Program-made: the position numbers and the translations under genes
The notes under the pieces: generated by a model
Databases searched by the model: none
What the model saw: the letters and a program-made list of their open reading frames with translations, nothing else
Told to the model about the DNA's origin: nothing
Shown: positions 45,642 to 54,884 of the stretch, piece after piece
Layout: each line of letters starts with the position of its first letter
Position numbering within the stretch: the first letter of the stretch is position 1
Source of the DNA: an uncultured Fidelibacterota bacterium
GTDB taxonomy: Bacteria; Fidelibacterota; Marinisomatia; Marinisomatales; TCS55
Length of the DNA stretch: 58,146 bases
Assembly: GCA_913049685.1 (NCBI GenBank)
Contig: CAJWZD010000011.1
Span: forward strand, 1 to 58,146
Direction: 5' to 3'

Positions 45642-46670
45642 ATGAAGCGCGATTTACAGAAAATTGATTGGGATAATTTAGGATTTAATCCTATTCCCAC
45701 GCGAAGCATGTGGAAAGGGGAATGTTCAGCTGGAGATGAATGGGTTAATGGCCAACTCATTCCCTACGGTGAAATAAGTTTGTCACCTGCTTCCTGTGTA
45801 TTGAATTATGGTCAAGGAATTTTTGAGGGCCTAAAAGCCTATCATACCCAAAAAGACAGAATTGTTTTGTTTAGACCTAATAAAAATTCCGCTCGAATGC
45901 AAAAATCTACAGAGAGAATGTGCATCCCTGTAATGAATGATCAATATTTTATGGATGCTGTAACTTCAACAGTTAAAGACAATTCTGACTTTATCCCTCC
46001 TTTTGGAAAAGGGTCATTATATATTCGACCGATTTGCTTTGGAGTTTCAAAAGCAATTGCCGTTCAAGCCGCTACAGAGTACGTGTTCATGGTATTTACT
46101 TCACCTGTAGGCCCATACTTTAAAGTGGGGTCTAAGCCATTACATTTATATCTTTCTGATAAATACCACAGAGCAGCTCCAAAAGGAATTGGTAATGCGA
46201 AAGCCATTGGAAATTATTCTGCTTCGCTCTATCCGGGATCAATGGCTAAATCTAAAGGCTTTAATGATATGATTTATGTTCATGCTAAAAACGAAAAAAT
46301 CATTGAGGAAATGGGTGCTGCCAATCTTTTTGTTCTATCTGATGGTGAATTGCTAACCCCGAAATTAGGAGGGTCAATACTGGATGGAGTAACGAGAGAT
46401 TCTGTCATAACTATCGCTAGAGATATTCTTAATCTAACAGTTAAGGAGACAGATATTGAGATAGATAGACTGCTATCAGCTGATGAAGTTTTTTGTTGTG
46501 GTACCGCAGTGACAGTCACTGGTGTGGGTAAAATATCAACAGATGAAAAAGAATATATAATTGGGAATGGCAATTTTGGTGAAAAAACACTTTTAATAAA
46601 AAAGAAACTACTTCAAATACAAAAAGAAGAAATTGATGACCCATTTGGATGGATACACCCTTTAGTTTAA
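45642..46670 (+). CDS. ilvE: Branched-chain amino-acid aminotransferase
   Basis: This fold-type IV PLP enzyme interconverts Leu, Ile and Val with their keto acids. The 342-aa protein matches the longer BCAT type: SLSPASCVLNYGQGIFEGLKAY, KNSARMQKSTERMCIP, the PLP lysine in GIGNAKAIGNYSASL (Lys187), EEMGAANLF and FCCGTAVTVTGV. An ATG just before a clear N-terminus is the only sensible start. The gap to nusB is 4 bases. Confidence 0.93.
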   Translation: MKRDLQKIDWDNLGFNPIPTRSMWKGECSAGDEWVNGQLIPYGEISLSPASCVLNYGQGIFEGLKAYHTQKDRIVLFRPNKNSARMQKSTERMCIPVMNDQYFMDAVTSTVKDNSDFIPPFGKGSLYIRPICFGVSKAIAVQAATEYVFMVFTSPVGPYFKVGSKPLHLYLSDKYHRAAPKGIGNAKAIGNYSASLYPGSMAKSKGFNDMIYVHAKNEKIIEEMGAANLFVLSDGELLTPKLGGSILDGVTRDSVITIARDILNLTVKETDIEIDRLLSADEVFCCGTAVTVTGVGKISTDEKEYIIGNGNFGEKTLLIKKKLLQIQKEEIDDPFGWIHPLV

Positions 46671-46674
46671 AAAT

Positions 46675-47109
46675 ATGTCAAACGTAAAACAATCTAGACG
46701 TTCAGCCAGAGAAGCGGTGCTCCAAGCTTTATATGCGATTGAAGTGGGTAAAGAAACAAAATCCAAAGCTCTTAAAGATATTATAAAGCGTGAGTCTCGT
46801 GATAATGATGCGAAAAATTTTATAACCGAACTCTTTAATGTATCCCTTTCCAATAGGGAATGGTGTGAAGATCAAATCAAGTCTCGTTTGAATAATTGGG
46901 AATTTAAAAGAGTAGCTATCTTAGATCGGTTATTATTAATAGTTGCAATAGCAGAAATGTTTTTTATCGATACTGTGCCCCCGAAAGTGTCAATTTCAGA
47001 AGCTATTCAAATTGCTAAGAAATACAGCACCGAAGATAGTTCGGCTTTTGTAAATGGAGTGTTAGATAATATTTATAAATCTGCAGCTAAGGAAAAGTTG
47101 GCAACATGA
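46675..47109 (+). CDS. nusB: Transcription antitermination factor NusB
   Basis: This is an RNA-binding protein that acts with NusE in rRNA antitermination. The 144-aa helical protein has SRRSAREAVLQALYAIEV at the start, ITELFNVSLSNREW, ILDRLLLIVAIAEMF, and ISEAIQIAKKYSTEDSSAFVNGVLDNI, typical of the family. Its end overlaps the secA start by 4 bases. Confidence 0.93.
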   Translation: MSNVKQSRRSAREAVLQALYAIEVGKETKSKALKDIIKRESRDNDAKNFITELFNVSLSNREWCEDQIKSRLNNWEFKRVAILDRLLLIVAIAEMFFIDTVPPKVSISEAIQIAKKYSTEDSSAFVNGVLDNIYKSAAKEKLAT

Positions 47110-50100
47110 TAATGAGTTTAATTAGCAAAATTTTTGGAACTAGGTCTGATAGAGAAATAAAGCAACTTTATCCCTTAGTTAAAGAAATAAATCAGTTATC
47201 AGTTCAACTCAAAGAGAGGTCTGATGGGGAACTAAAACAGAGAACAGATGAATTAAAAAAAGATATAATTACTTCAAGAAAAGAGGCAGAAGAAAAAGCA
47301 AAAGATCAGATAAGTGACAAAGACGAAGCAAAAAAATTCGTATTACTTGCTGAGCAGCAAAAATTAGATTCAATTCTTCCTGAAGCCTTTGCTATGGTTA
47401 AAGAGACATGCAGGAGAATGTGTGGTTCTAGCTGGAGCGTTGTTGGAAGAGAATTAAGCTGGGAAATGGTCCCTTATGATGTGCAAATAATTGGCGGGAT
47501 AATACTTCATAGAGGCAATGTTGCCGAGATGAAAACTGGAGAGGGTAAAACCTTAGTCGCTGCATTCCCAATTTTTCTAAACGCGCTTACGGGGAGAGGG
47601 GTTCATTTAATAACAGTCAATGATTATCTAGCACAAAGAGACGCTGAGTGGATGGGTGAAGTATACAGGAGGCTTGGTTTGTCAGTAGGTTTTATTTTAA
47701 ATAATATGAGCCCTGACGAAAGAAGAAAAAACTATGAATGCGATGTTACATATGGGACTAATAACGAATTTGGATTTGATTATCTTAGAGACAACATGTC
47801 TCTTCAAAAAGAAGACCAGGTTCAGCGTGAATATTCTTTTGCAATAGTTGATGAAGTAGATTCGGTATTAATTGATGAAGCAAGAACACCTTTAATTATT
47901 TCTGGTGCCGTTGATGCGCCTGTAGATAAGACATTCATAGAATTAAAGCCCTTAATTCAAAATCTAGTTAAAAAACAGAATGAGCTAGTTTCACAGATTG
48001 TAAAAGATGCAGAGGTTTTTTTGCAGGATGGCAATCAAGATGATGCAGGCTATAAATTGCTTCAGGCATTAAGAGGCGCACCAAAACACCCCAGGGTAAT
48101 GAAAATTTTTCAAGAATCAGGTACAAAAAAGCTAGCTTACCAAGTTGAATCCGAATTTATGAGAGATAAAAAACTGCATGAGGTTGATGAAGATTTGTAT
48201 TATAGTATTGATGAAAAATCTCATGTGATTGATATTACGGAAAAAGGAAGAAGTGTCCTCGCGCCTAATAAGCCTGAAGTATTCATTATTCCAGACCTTG
48301 GTGAAATGTTGCACGAAATAGATTCTAAAATTGATTTACCTCAAGCAGAAAAAGATAAAGAGAAAGACCTTGCCCATCAAAGTCATGCAGAAATTTCAGC
48401 AAAAATTCATAATATGAGTCAGCTTCTACGCGCTTATACTTTATATGAAAAAGACGTTGAGTATGTTGTCCAGGATAGCAAAGTTCAAATTGTTGACGAA
48501 TTCACAGGGCGCGTATTAGCTGGAAGAAGATATAGTGACGGACTGCACCAAGCCTTAGAAACAAAAGAAAATGTAAAAGTTGAGCGAGAGACCCAAACGC
48601 TTGCTACGATTACAATTCAAAATTATTTTAGAATGTATAATAAATTAGCTGGAATGACAGGTACTGCTGATACTGAAGCTGAGGAATTTGGTTCAATTTA
48701 TAACCTTGAAGTTTTTGTTATACCCACCCATCAGCCTGTAGCGAGAGATGATCGGAACGATCTAATCTATAAAACTAAAAGAGAAAAATACAATGCAGTA
48801 GTTGATGAGATTGCAATTAGGTCAAAGGAAGGGCAACCAACACTGGTTGGTACAATATCTGTAGAAGCTTCTGAGTTATTATCAAGAATGCTAAAGCGCA
48901 AAGGCATACCTCACAACGTATTAAATGCAAAGCAGCATCAAAGCGAAGCAGAGATAGTTGCAAGAGCTGGACAAAGAGGCGCAGTTACAATTGCAACAAA
49001 TATGGCTGGGCGCGGAACAGATATAAAATTGGCTGAGGGCGTCAAAGAGCTTGGAGGTTTGCATATAATTGGGACAGAGCGACATGAGTCAAGACGGATT
49101 GATCTTCAATTAAGAGGGCGCTCAGGGCGTCAAGGTGATGCTGGTTCTAGTGTTTTTTATCTCTCTTTAGAGGATGACCTGATGAGATTATTTAATAGTG
49201 AAAGAATTGCCGCTGTAATGGATAGACTGGGTGCAGAGGAAGGTGAAGTGATTACAGCAAAGATGGTAACTCGTGCAATTGAAAATGCTCAGAAAAAAGT
49301 TGAGCAAAGAAATTTTGGTATACGTAAGCACTTATTAGAGTATGATGATGTGATGAATCAACAGCGCCAGGTGGTATACAATATTAGAAAGCAGGCTCTA
49401 AATGACGATGATATTTCAGAAGTTATAAATGAGATGATAAATGACTTTATTGATGATGAGCTAGAGCCTTTTGAAGAAGAAAATGTTCAGAATTGGGATT
49501 GGAATAATCTGAAGCAAAATCTTTCTTCTCATTTATTGTTAGATGTTGATTTAGAGGCAATACAAAGTCATTACGATCAAGACGATGTAAGCATTGATGA
49601 TGTAAAGAAATTTATTTCTAAACAGGCAAACGAGATCTACTCAAATCGTGAATCTCTAATTCAAGCAGATATCCTCCGAGCATTTGAAAAATTCATTTCA
49701 CTGCGGACAATAGATGAAAAGTGGAAAGATCATTTGTATGCTATGGATCAATTAAGAGAAGGAATTAATCTTAGAGCTTATGGTCAAAAAAACCCATTGC
49801 TTGAGTATAAGTCTGAAGGTTTTCAAATGTTTCAACAAATGATGTCGGATACAAATTCTGAAACAGTTAAAAGGTTATATCGCACCCAAATTCAAGGTAT
49901 CGAATCAAATCCAAATAAAACAACTAGCAATACCTCGAACATTCAGGTTAGACATGATGATTCATCTGGCATGGGTTTAAACGCTCCTTCATTGCAAGAT
50001 CAGGCAAATGCCAATTCTAATATGCAGCAAACGCCAATTACATCAGACGAGAAGATTGGTAGAAATGAAAAAATAAAATTAGTAAGTCCCAGCGGAAAGC

Positions 50101-50162
50101 AAATTGAGGTAAAATTCAAGAAGCTCCAACATTATATTAATCAAGGGTACACTAAGGCTTAA
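47106..50162 (+). CDS. secA: Preprotein translocase ATPase SecA, long form
   Basis: This motor drives secreted proteins through SecYEG. The 1,018-aa protein has the Walker A region TGEGKT (about residues 143-149), the DEVD-type Walker B VDEVDSVLIDEAR, and the helicase motif ENVKVERETQTLATITIQNYFRMY. A large insert at about residues 275-420 is typical of FCB-group SecA and accounts for the length. At the C-terminus the usual zinc-binding tail (RNDPCPCGSGKK) is absent; the same position reads RNEKIKLVSPSGKQ and continues to KLQHYINQGY. Start may be ATG 47106 or 47112; the first overlaps nusB. Confidence 0.97.
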   Translation: MIMSLISKIFGTRSDREIKQLYPLVKEINQLSVQLKERSDGELKQRTDELKKDIITSRKEAEEKAKDQISDKDEAKKFVLLAEQQKLDSILPEAFAMVKETCRRMCGSSWSVVGRELSWEMVPYDVQIIGGIILHRGNVAEMKTGEGKTLVAAFPIFLNALTGRGVHLITVNDYLAQRDAEWMGEVYRRLGLSVGFILNNMSPDERRKNYECDVTYGTNNEFGFDYLRDNMSLQKEDQVQREYSFAIVDEVDSVLIDEARTPLIISGAVDAPVDKTFIELKPLIQNLVKKQNELVSQIVKDAEVFLQDGNQDDAGYKLLQALRGAPKHPRVMKIFQESGTKKLAYQVESEFMRDKKLHEVDEDLYYSIDEKSHVIDITEKGRSVLAPNKPEVFIIPDLGEMLHEIDSKIDLPQAEKDKEKDLAHQSHAEISAKIHNMSQLLRAYTLYEKDVEYVVQDSKVQIVDEFTGRVLAGRRYSDGLHQALETKENVKVERETQTLATITIQNYFRMYNKLAGMTGTADTEAEEFGSIYNLEVFVIPTHQPVARDDRNDLIYKTKREKYNAVVDEIAIRSKEGQPTLVGTISVEASELLSRMLKRKGIPHNVLNAKQHQSEAEIVARAGQRGAVTIATNMAGRGTDIKLAEGVKELGGLHIIGTERHESRRIDLQLRGRSGRQGDAGSSVFYLSLEDDLMRLFNSERIAAVMDRLGAEEGEVITAKMVTRAIENAQKKVEQRNFGIRKHLLEYDDVMNQQRQVVYNIRKQALNDDDISEVINEMINDFIDDELEPFEEENVQNWDWNNLKQNLSSHLLLDVDLEAIQSHYDQDDVSIDDVKKFISKQANEIYSNRESLIQADILRAFEKFISLRTIDEKWKDHLYAMDQLREGINLRAYGQKNPLLEYKSEGFQMFQQMMSDTNSETVKRLYRTQIQGIESNPNKTTSNTSNIQVRHDDSSGMGLNAPSLQDQANANSNMQQTPITSDEKIGRNEKIKLVSPSGKQIEVKFKKLQHYINQGYTKA

Positions 50163-50165
50163 GCT

Positions 50166-51338
50166 ATGTCAAAAAAAACAAAATGGGGTTTTTCAACTAA
50201 ATCTATTCATACTGGAAATGTGCCAGACAAAGAGCATGGCTCTGTATCGCCACCTATTCACCTCACATCAACGTTCAAGCAAGATGCTGTTGGCAAAAAT
50301 AGAGGACATGACTATTCTAGAGTTTCAAATCCTACTCGAAGCCGTTTAGAAGAAAATCTTTCTGCTATTGAAGGGGCCAGTTTTGCAGTTTGCTACAGTA
50401 CGGGAATGGCTGCAACTACAGCTTTGTTTCAGTTGTTCAATCAAGGTGACCATATTTTAGTATCCCGAAACACATACGGTGGTACATATAGAATGGCGAT
50501 GAATGTATTAAGTAGGCATGGAATATCCTTTGACTGGATTGATACCCGTGACCCAGAAAACATTAAAGAAAAAATAAAAACCAACACAAAGCTTGTCCAT
50601 GTAGAGAGCCCCACAAATCCTTTGTTGGAATTATGTGATATCAAAGCTACAGCTGAAATTTGTAAAGACAAAAATATTTTGCTCAGCGTAGACAATACTT
50701 TTATGAGTCCATACGGGCAAAGACCATTAGATTTAGGTGCGGATATTACTATGCAAAGCTCTACTAAGTCACTATCAGGTCACTCGGATGTACTTGGAGG
50801 AGTTTTGGCTACAAACGATGAAAGTATTTATGACAAGCTTCAATTTATGCTTAAAGCAACAGGCGGCGTTCCAAGTCCGTTTGATAATTGGCTTACCCTT
50901 AGATCAACCAAAACTCTTGCATTGAGATATCAAAAAGCATCAGATAATGCCTCAGATTTAGCAAATTTTTTATCGGAACATCCATTGATTAAAAGGACAA
51001 TTTATCCAGGGTTGAATTCGCACCCTCAACATAAAATAGCGATAAAGCAGCAAATGAACCCAAAGGGTGAAGTTGTTTTTGGATCCATGCTTTCAATCGA
51101 TGTTGGAGAAATAGAGCTCCGAGATAAATTCCTCGACAAAATTGAAATATTTCAGCTAGCTGAAAGCTTAGGCAGTGTTGAGAGTTTGGTTTGTGTACCC
51201 TTTTTTATGACTCATGCTGCTTTACCTGATGAAATAAAATTAGAAATGGGCATAACAGAAACTCTAATCAGGCTATCTGTTGGCATTGAAGATATTGAAG
51301 ATTTAAAACTTGACCTTTCCAATGCATTAAATAAGTAA
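50166..51338 (+). CDS. Cys/Met-metabolism PLP enzyme (cystathionine gamma-synthase/lyase family)
   Basis: This is a 390-aa fold-type I PLP enzyme of the trans-sulfuration group. Motifs are FSTKSIHTGNVPD, HDYSRVSNPTRSRLEENLSAIEGA, CYSTGMAA, and the PLP-lysine STKSLSGHSDVLGG (Lys201). RLSVGIEDIEDL ends the protein. The family includes cystathionine gamma-synthase, gamma-lyase and methionine gamma-lyase, which are hard to tell apart by sequence. The gene follows secA by 3 bases. No SAM riboswitch is possible in that gap. Confidence 0.88.
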   Translation: MSKKTKWGFSTKSIHTGNVPDKEHGSVSPPIHLTSTFKQDAVGKNRGHDYSRVSNPTRSRLEENLSAIEGASFAVCYSTGMAATTALFQLFNQGDHILVSRNTYGGTYRMAMNVLSRHGISFDWIDTRDPENIKEKIKTNTKLVHVESPTNPLLELCDIKATAEICKDKNILLSVDNTFMSPYGQRPLDLGADITMQSSTKSLSGHSDVLGGVLATNDESIYDKLQFMLKATGGVPSPFDNWLTLRSTKTLALRYQKASDNASDLANFLSEHPLIKRTIYPGLNSHPQHKIAIKQQMNPKGEVVFGSMLSIDVGEIELRDKFLDKIEIFQLAESLGSVESLVCVPFFMTHAALPDEIKLEMGITETLIRLSVGIEDIEDLKLDLSNALNK

Positions 51339-51408
51339 CATAACTATTTTTTTAAGCTGCTTAAACTTCGTAATTTTGTTAGTAATAAACGTTAATTAAA
51401 ACAACTTT

Positions 51409-51490
51409 GCCGCGGTGGTGGAATTGGTAGACACGCTGGTCTTAGGAACCAGTGCCTTACGGCGTGAAGGTTCGAGTCCTTTCCGCGGCA
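51409..51490 (+). tRNA. tRNA-Leu (anticodon TAG)
   Basis: An 82-nt class II tRNA is readable: acceptor arms GCCGCGG / CCGCGGC, D arm with GGTGGAATTGGTAGACACG, anticodon arm CTGGT-CTTAGGA-ACCAG (anticodon TAG), a long variable arm (TGCCTTACGGCG), and T arm with GAAGG-TTCGAGT-CCTTT. CCA is not encoded. It lies 17 bases before the ATG of the HEAT protein, so tRNA and respiratory operon may share a transcript. Confidence 0.96.
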
Positions 51491-51507
51491 CAAAAAAAAA
51501 TTTATTC

Positions 51508-52365
51508 ATGCAAGAAAACCAAACTGAAAAAAAATCTACTTTACAAGTAGTAGTTCATAGTTTTTTCGTAGTCCCTCTTATCATTGCTGTCTTTGCTGTG
51601 ATGATTTTTTTATTTATTCGACTTATGACAAGTGAGCCTAATTCTGCGCGAGACTATCTTCAAGATGTTAAAATTGGGGGTACAACTAAGAGATGGCAAG
51701 GTGCCTTCGAATTATCTAAACTGCTATCAAATCCAAAAATGGTACCTAAGGATGATCTGTTTGTGAATGAGATGATTTCAACTTTTAAATATTCTTCTAG
51801 TGATAGAGATGCGAGAATACAGCAATACTTAGCTATAGCTATGGGTGCAACCAAAGATAAGCGGTATACACAAACACTTATAGAGGCAATTGATGGTTCA
51901 GATGAAGGCGTCATCCAAGCTTGTGCCTTTGCTCTTGGAAATATTGGTACAATTGATGCTATTGATCCCCTAGAGAAGTTGTTGAATAATTCCGAACCAC
52001 AAATACGTCTTCACGCAGTTATAGCGCTTGGTAAGATTGGAGAACCATCAACAGTTCCAATTCTCAAGAAAATGTTGTCTGATTCAGAACCCAATGTTAG
52101 ATGGGATGCATCAATAGCATTAGCAAAACAAAAAGATTCAAGTGGAAGGTCGATTTTATTAGACCTGTTAGATAGAAAGTATTTAAATTCATTTCCAAAT
52201 ATTGATGAAAAAGAAAAAGTTCAGGTAATTTTAGTTGCGATTAGTGTAGCACATTTTATCCAAAATCAGGAACTAAAAACAGTTTTAGTTAATATAAGAG
52301 AAAACGACGAAAATTTGAAAATAAGAGAAGCAGCGCGCATCGCTTTAAATAAGTTCATCATTTAG
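51508..52365 (+). CDS. Membrane-anchored HEAT-repeat protein of the bc operon
   Basis: This 285-aa protein has one membrane helix (about residues 19-41). Five or so HEAT/Armadillo-like repeats follow, with helix pairs such as VIQACAFALGNIGTIDAIDPLEKLL, IRLHAVIALGKIGEPSTVPILKKML and VRWDASIALAKQKD. A reading frame open upstream runs through the tRNA gene, so ATG 51508 is the start. The repeats resemble PBS lyase/HEAT scaffolds. Its place before the Rieske gene suggests a scaffold or assembly role in the complex, but no function is established. Confidence 0.75.
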   Translation: MQENQTEKKSTLQVVVHSFFVVPLIIAVFAVMIFLFIRLMTSEPNSARDYLQDVKIGGTTKRWQGAFELSKLLSNPKMVPKDDLFVNEMISTFKYSSSDRDARIQQYLAIAMGATKDKRYTQTLIEAIDGSDEGVIQACAFALGNIGTIDAIDPLEKLLNNSEPQIRLHAVIALGKIGEPSTVPILKKMLSDSEPNVRWDASIALAKQKDSSGRSILLDLLDRKYLNSFPNIDEKEKVQVILVAISVAHFIQNQELKTVLVNIRENDENLKIREAARIALNKFII

Positions 52366-52384
52366 CAACAGAAAACACAAACAC

Positions 52385-52954
52385 ATGCCAGAAGATAAGA
52401 AAAAAACCTCAACAATTAGCCCTAAGACCCCTCCGCCTGCTGCGCTAAACAAGGTAGAAAAAGAAAATGAGGTCAATCGACGTACGTTCTTTTCATGGCT
52501 ATCATTAGGTTGGGTAGCCTTCGTTGCTGCTACGGGAGGTTTTTTTACTATGATGCTTAGGTTTTTCTTTCCTAATGTGCTTTTTGAGCCCGTTCAAACC
52601 TTTAGAGCTGGTTATCCTGATGACTACACGGTAGGAGAAGTTGACTTGCGATGGAAGGAAAAATATGGAGTATGGATGGTAAGAAATGATGAAGGTATAT
52701 ACGTACTTTCAACAGTTTGTACCCACTTAGGCTGTACTCCAAATTGGCAACCATCTGCAAAAAAATTCAAATGTCCATGTCACGGTAGTGGTTTTCGTAT
52801 GACCGGTATTCATTTTGAAGGCCCCGCACCTAGACCACTTGAAAGATTTAAAATATCTTTAGCTGATGATGGGCAGATAATTGTTGATAAAACACAAAAG
52901 TATCAGCAAGAAAAAGGACAATGGAACGATCCAGAGTCATTCTTAAAGGTGTAA
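52385..52954 (+). CDS. Rieske iron-sulfur protein of bc complex
   Basis: This protein carries the 2Fe-2S cluster that accepts electrons from quinol. The 189-aa protein has one N-terminal membrane helix (WLSLGWVAFVAATGGFFTMMLRFF). The cluster ligands are Cys112 and His114 (CTHLGC) and Cys130 and His133 (CPCHGSGF), with Cys117 and Cys132 as the likely disulfide. The motif spacing and the PAPRPLERF end fit the b6f/MQ-type Rieske group. Next gene begins 4 bases after the stop. Confidence 0.95.
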   Translation: MPEDKKKTSTISPKTPPPAALNKVEKENEVNRRTFFSWLSLGWVAFVAATGGFFTMMLRFFFPNVLFEPVQTFRAGYPDDYTVGEVDLRWKEKYGVWMVRNDEGIYVLSTVCTHLGCTPNWQPSAKKFKCPCHGSGFRMTGIHFEGPAPRPLERFKISLADDGQIIVDKTQKYQQEKGQWNDPESFLKV

Positions 52955-52958
52955 TTCT

Positions 52959-53747
52959 ATGAGTGATAAAAAAAATATATTTGAAAGAATAGCTGAAGGG
53001 CAAATTTGGAAATCTATATTCCGAGGTGGCGGCGCGCCAAAATCAAGAAGACAAAGAATGATGGTTGTTCTGAATTCTGTATTTCTTCATTTGCACCCAG
53101 TTCGCCTTCCAAAGCATGCTGTAAAACTTAAATTTACCTGGTGTATGGGGGGATTGTCTTTTTTTATTTTCTTAATTTTGACAATATCAGGCATTCTTTT
53201 AATGTTCTATTATCGCCCAACTATTGAATACGCTTACACTGACATTATGGATTTGACTGAACAAGTACCCTTTGGAATAATGAGAGAAATTCATAGATGG
53301 GGCGCGCACGCAATGGTAATTGCTGTATGGCTCCATATGTTTAGGGTTTTTATGACTGGTTCGTATAAACCTCCAAGAGAATTCAATTGGTCGGTTGGCG
53401 TAATTCTATTAGTACTTACATTGCTTTTAAGTTTTACTGGATATTTATTACCCTGGGATCAGTTAGCGATTTGGGCTATAGCCGTTGGATCAAATATGGC
53501 TGGAGCAACACCTTTTTTAGGTGCAGAGGGTCCAGGTTCTTCATTGTTAGCAATTGGTGATATAAATTTTATTACTAAAGCAAGCGATGCGCGTTTTGGA
53601 TTGATTGGTGGAAGATTTCTTGGTGAAGCAACTCTTCTAAGGTTTTATGTGCTTCATTGCATTGGGCTGCCGTTTATTATTATGATTTTTATGGCAGTTC
53701 ATTTTTGGAGAATTAGAAAGGACGGAGGGATTTCAACTCCTGTATAG
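52959..53747 (+). CDS. Cytochrome b, N-terminal (b6-like) part
   Basis: This is the haem-binding half of a split cytochrome b, 262 aa with four helices. Two haem-ligand His pairs are visible: HRWGAHAMVIAVWLHMFRVF (helix B) and RFYVLHCIGLPFIIMIFMAVHFWRIR (helix D). A basic N-terminal extension of about 50 residues precedes helix A. It binds quinol at the b-haems of the inner membrane. The C-terminal half is the next gene, 6 bases later, as in b6f-type complexes. Confidence 0.95.
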   Translation: MSDKKNIFERIAEGQIWKSIFRGGGAPKSRRQRMMVVLNSVFLHLHPVRLPKHAVKLKFTWCMGGLSFFIFLILTISGILLMFYYRPTIEYAYTDIMDLTEQVPFGIMREIHRWGAHAMVIAVWLHMFRVFMTGSYKPPREFNWSVGVILLVLTLLLSFTGYLLPWDQLAIWAIAVGSNMAGATPFLGAEGPGSSLLAIGDINFITKASDARFGLIGGRFLGEATLLRFYVLHCIGLPFIIMIFMAVHFWRIRKDGGISTPV

Positions 53748-53753
53748 ATATTT

Positions 53754-54872
53754 ATGGATGCATTTAAATCATTAATCAATTACGTATCTAATCCGACCAT
53801 TCTCTTTACAGCGGTATTAGTTGGATTTCCTTTCGTTTTCCCTCCAACTAACTGGTTCTATAAAGTCCATAAGAAGCTTGGTATTGATAAGCTTTGGACA
53901 AAAAAAGGCCTTATTATTATGGTTGCAATCACTGTGGCTTTTTTCATATTTGGGCTTGGTGACGATAACTTTAAAAAAATTGTTCTAAAACCAGACAATG
54001 TTCCGATATCTGGCTTGATAATACTTCTGATATTTTTTACCTGGCTAAGCCTTAGTCAAGCCTATAAAAATGACAAACTCATTGATGAGGGTAAGCCTGT
54101 TGATGAGTATTACGAAGCGCCTAATGATAAAGTTTTAGTTTGGCCAGACCTTGTATATGTTGAATTGATTTCACTGATACTGTTTTCAGCATTTATGTTA
54201 ATATGGTCAATTGGTCTTCCTGCGCCTTTGGAGGAACCAGCAAATCCTTCTGAATCTCCAAATCCAGCTAAGGCGCCATGGTATTTTTTAGGCTTACAAG
54301 AAATGTTGGTTTATTTTGACCCATGGTATGCGGGAGTGGTGTTACCTACATTTATAATCATCGGACTTATGGCTATTCCTTATATTGATACTGATCCAAA
54401 TGGGTCAGGGTACTACAGCTATAAAAATAGAATGCTATCGTTGTCAATTTATCTATTTGGATGGCTTGTTCTATGGAATGTTTTGATTGTAATTGGAACT
54501 TTTCTTAGGGGACCAAATTGGGGATTTTTTGGCCCATTTGAATATTGGGATTCACACCGCCTAGAAGCTTTAACAAATGTTAACCTGTCTGAGATAATTT
54601 ATATTAAGTGGTTAAATATGGGACTACCTTCAAACATCCTTTTAAGGGAAGCGCCAGGCTTACTAATAATGTTTCTTACATTTGCAGTTACGCCCCCGTT
54701 GTTAGCTAGAACTGCGCTCAAAAGTTTTTACGAAAGATTGGGTAGCACCAGATATACAATTTTTGTTGTACTAATGATTTTTGGAGTTTTGCTACCTGTT
54801 AAAATGTATCTCAGGTGGTTTTTTAATTTAAAATATATTATTTCGATGCCGGAATTCTTTTTCAACTTCTAG
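53754..54872 (+). CDS. Cytochrome b, C-terminal (subunit IV-like) part, extended
   Basis: This 372-aa membrane protein supplies the second half of cytochrome b with part of the quinol-oxidising site. In place of the PEWY motif it has APWY (residues 174-177) in KAPWYFLGLQEML, a form seen in low-potential menaquinone complexes. Extra helices compared with plant subunit IV (160 aa) extend both ends: two or three before the motif and at least three after it. It lies between cytochrome b and the octahaem cytochrome, 12 bases before the latter. Confidence 0.9.
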   Translation: MDAFKSLINYVSNPTILFTAVLVGFPFVFPPTNWFYKVHKKLGIDKLWTKKGLIIMVAITVAFFIFGLGDDNFKKIVLKPDNVPISGLIILLIFFTWLSLSQAYKNDKLIDEGKPVDEYYEAPNDKVLVWPDLVYVELISLILFSAFMLIWSIGLPAPLEEPANPSESPNPAKAPWYFLGLQEMLVYFDPWYAGVVLPTFIIIGLMAIPYIDTDPNGSGYYSYKNRMLSLSIYLFGWLVLWNVLIVIGTFLRGPNWGFFGPFEYWDSHRLEALTNVNLSEIIYIKWLNMGLPSNILLREAPGLLIMFLTFAVTPPLLARTALKSFYERLGSTRYTIFVVLMIFGVLLPVKMYLRWFFNLKYIISMPEFFFNF

Positions 54873-54884
54873 CTTTTATTTATC

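Noticed and set aside
50163-50165. SAM riboswitch before the Cys/Met-metabolism PLP gene
   Set aside because: There are only 3 bases between secA and this gene, so there is no room for one.
51351-51365. Near-palindrome TTTAAGC-T-GCTTAAA before tRNA-Leu
   Set aside because: No spacer, no T-tract and no known operator match; AT-rich palindromes of this size are expected by chance.
51415-51507. Reading frame running through tRNA-Leu into the HEAT gene
   Set aside because: The frame covers the tRNA cloverleaf; the ATG at 51508 gives a normal N-terminus with a membrane helix.
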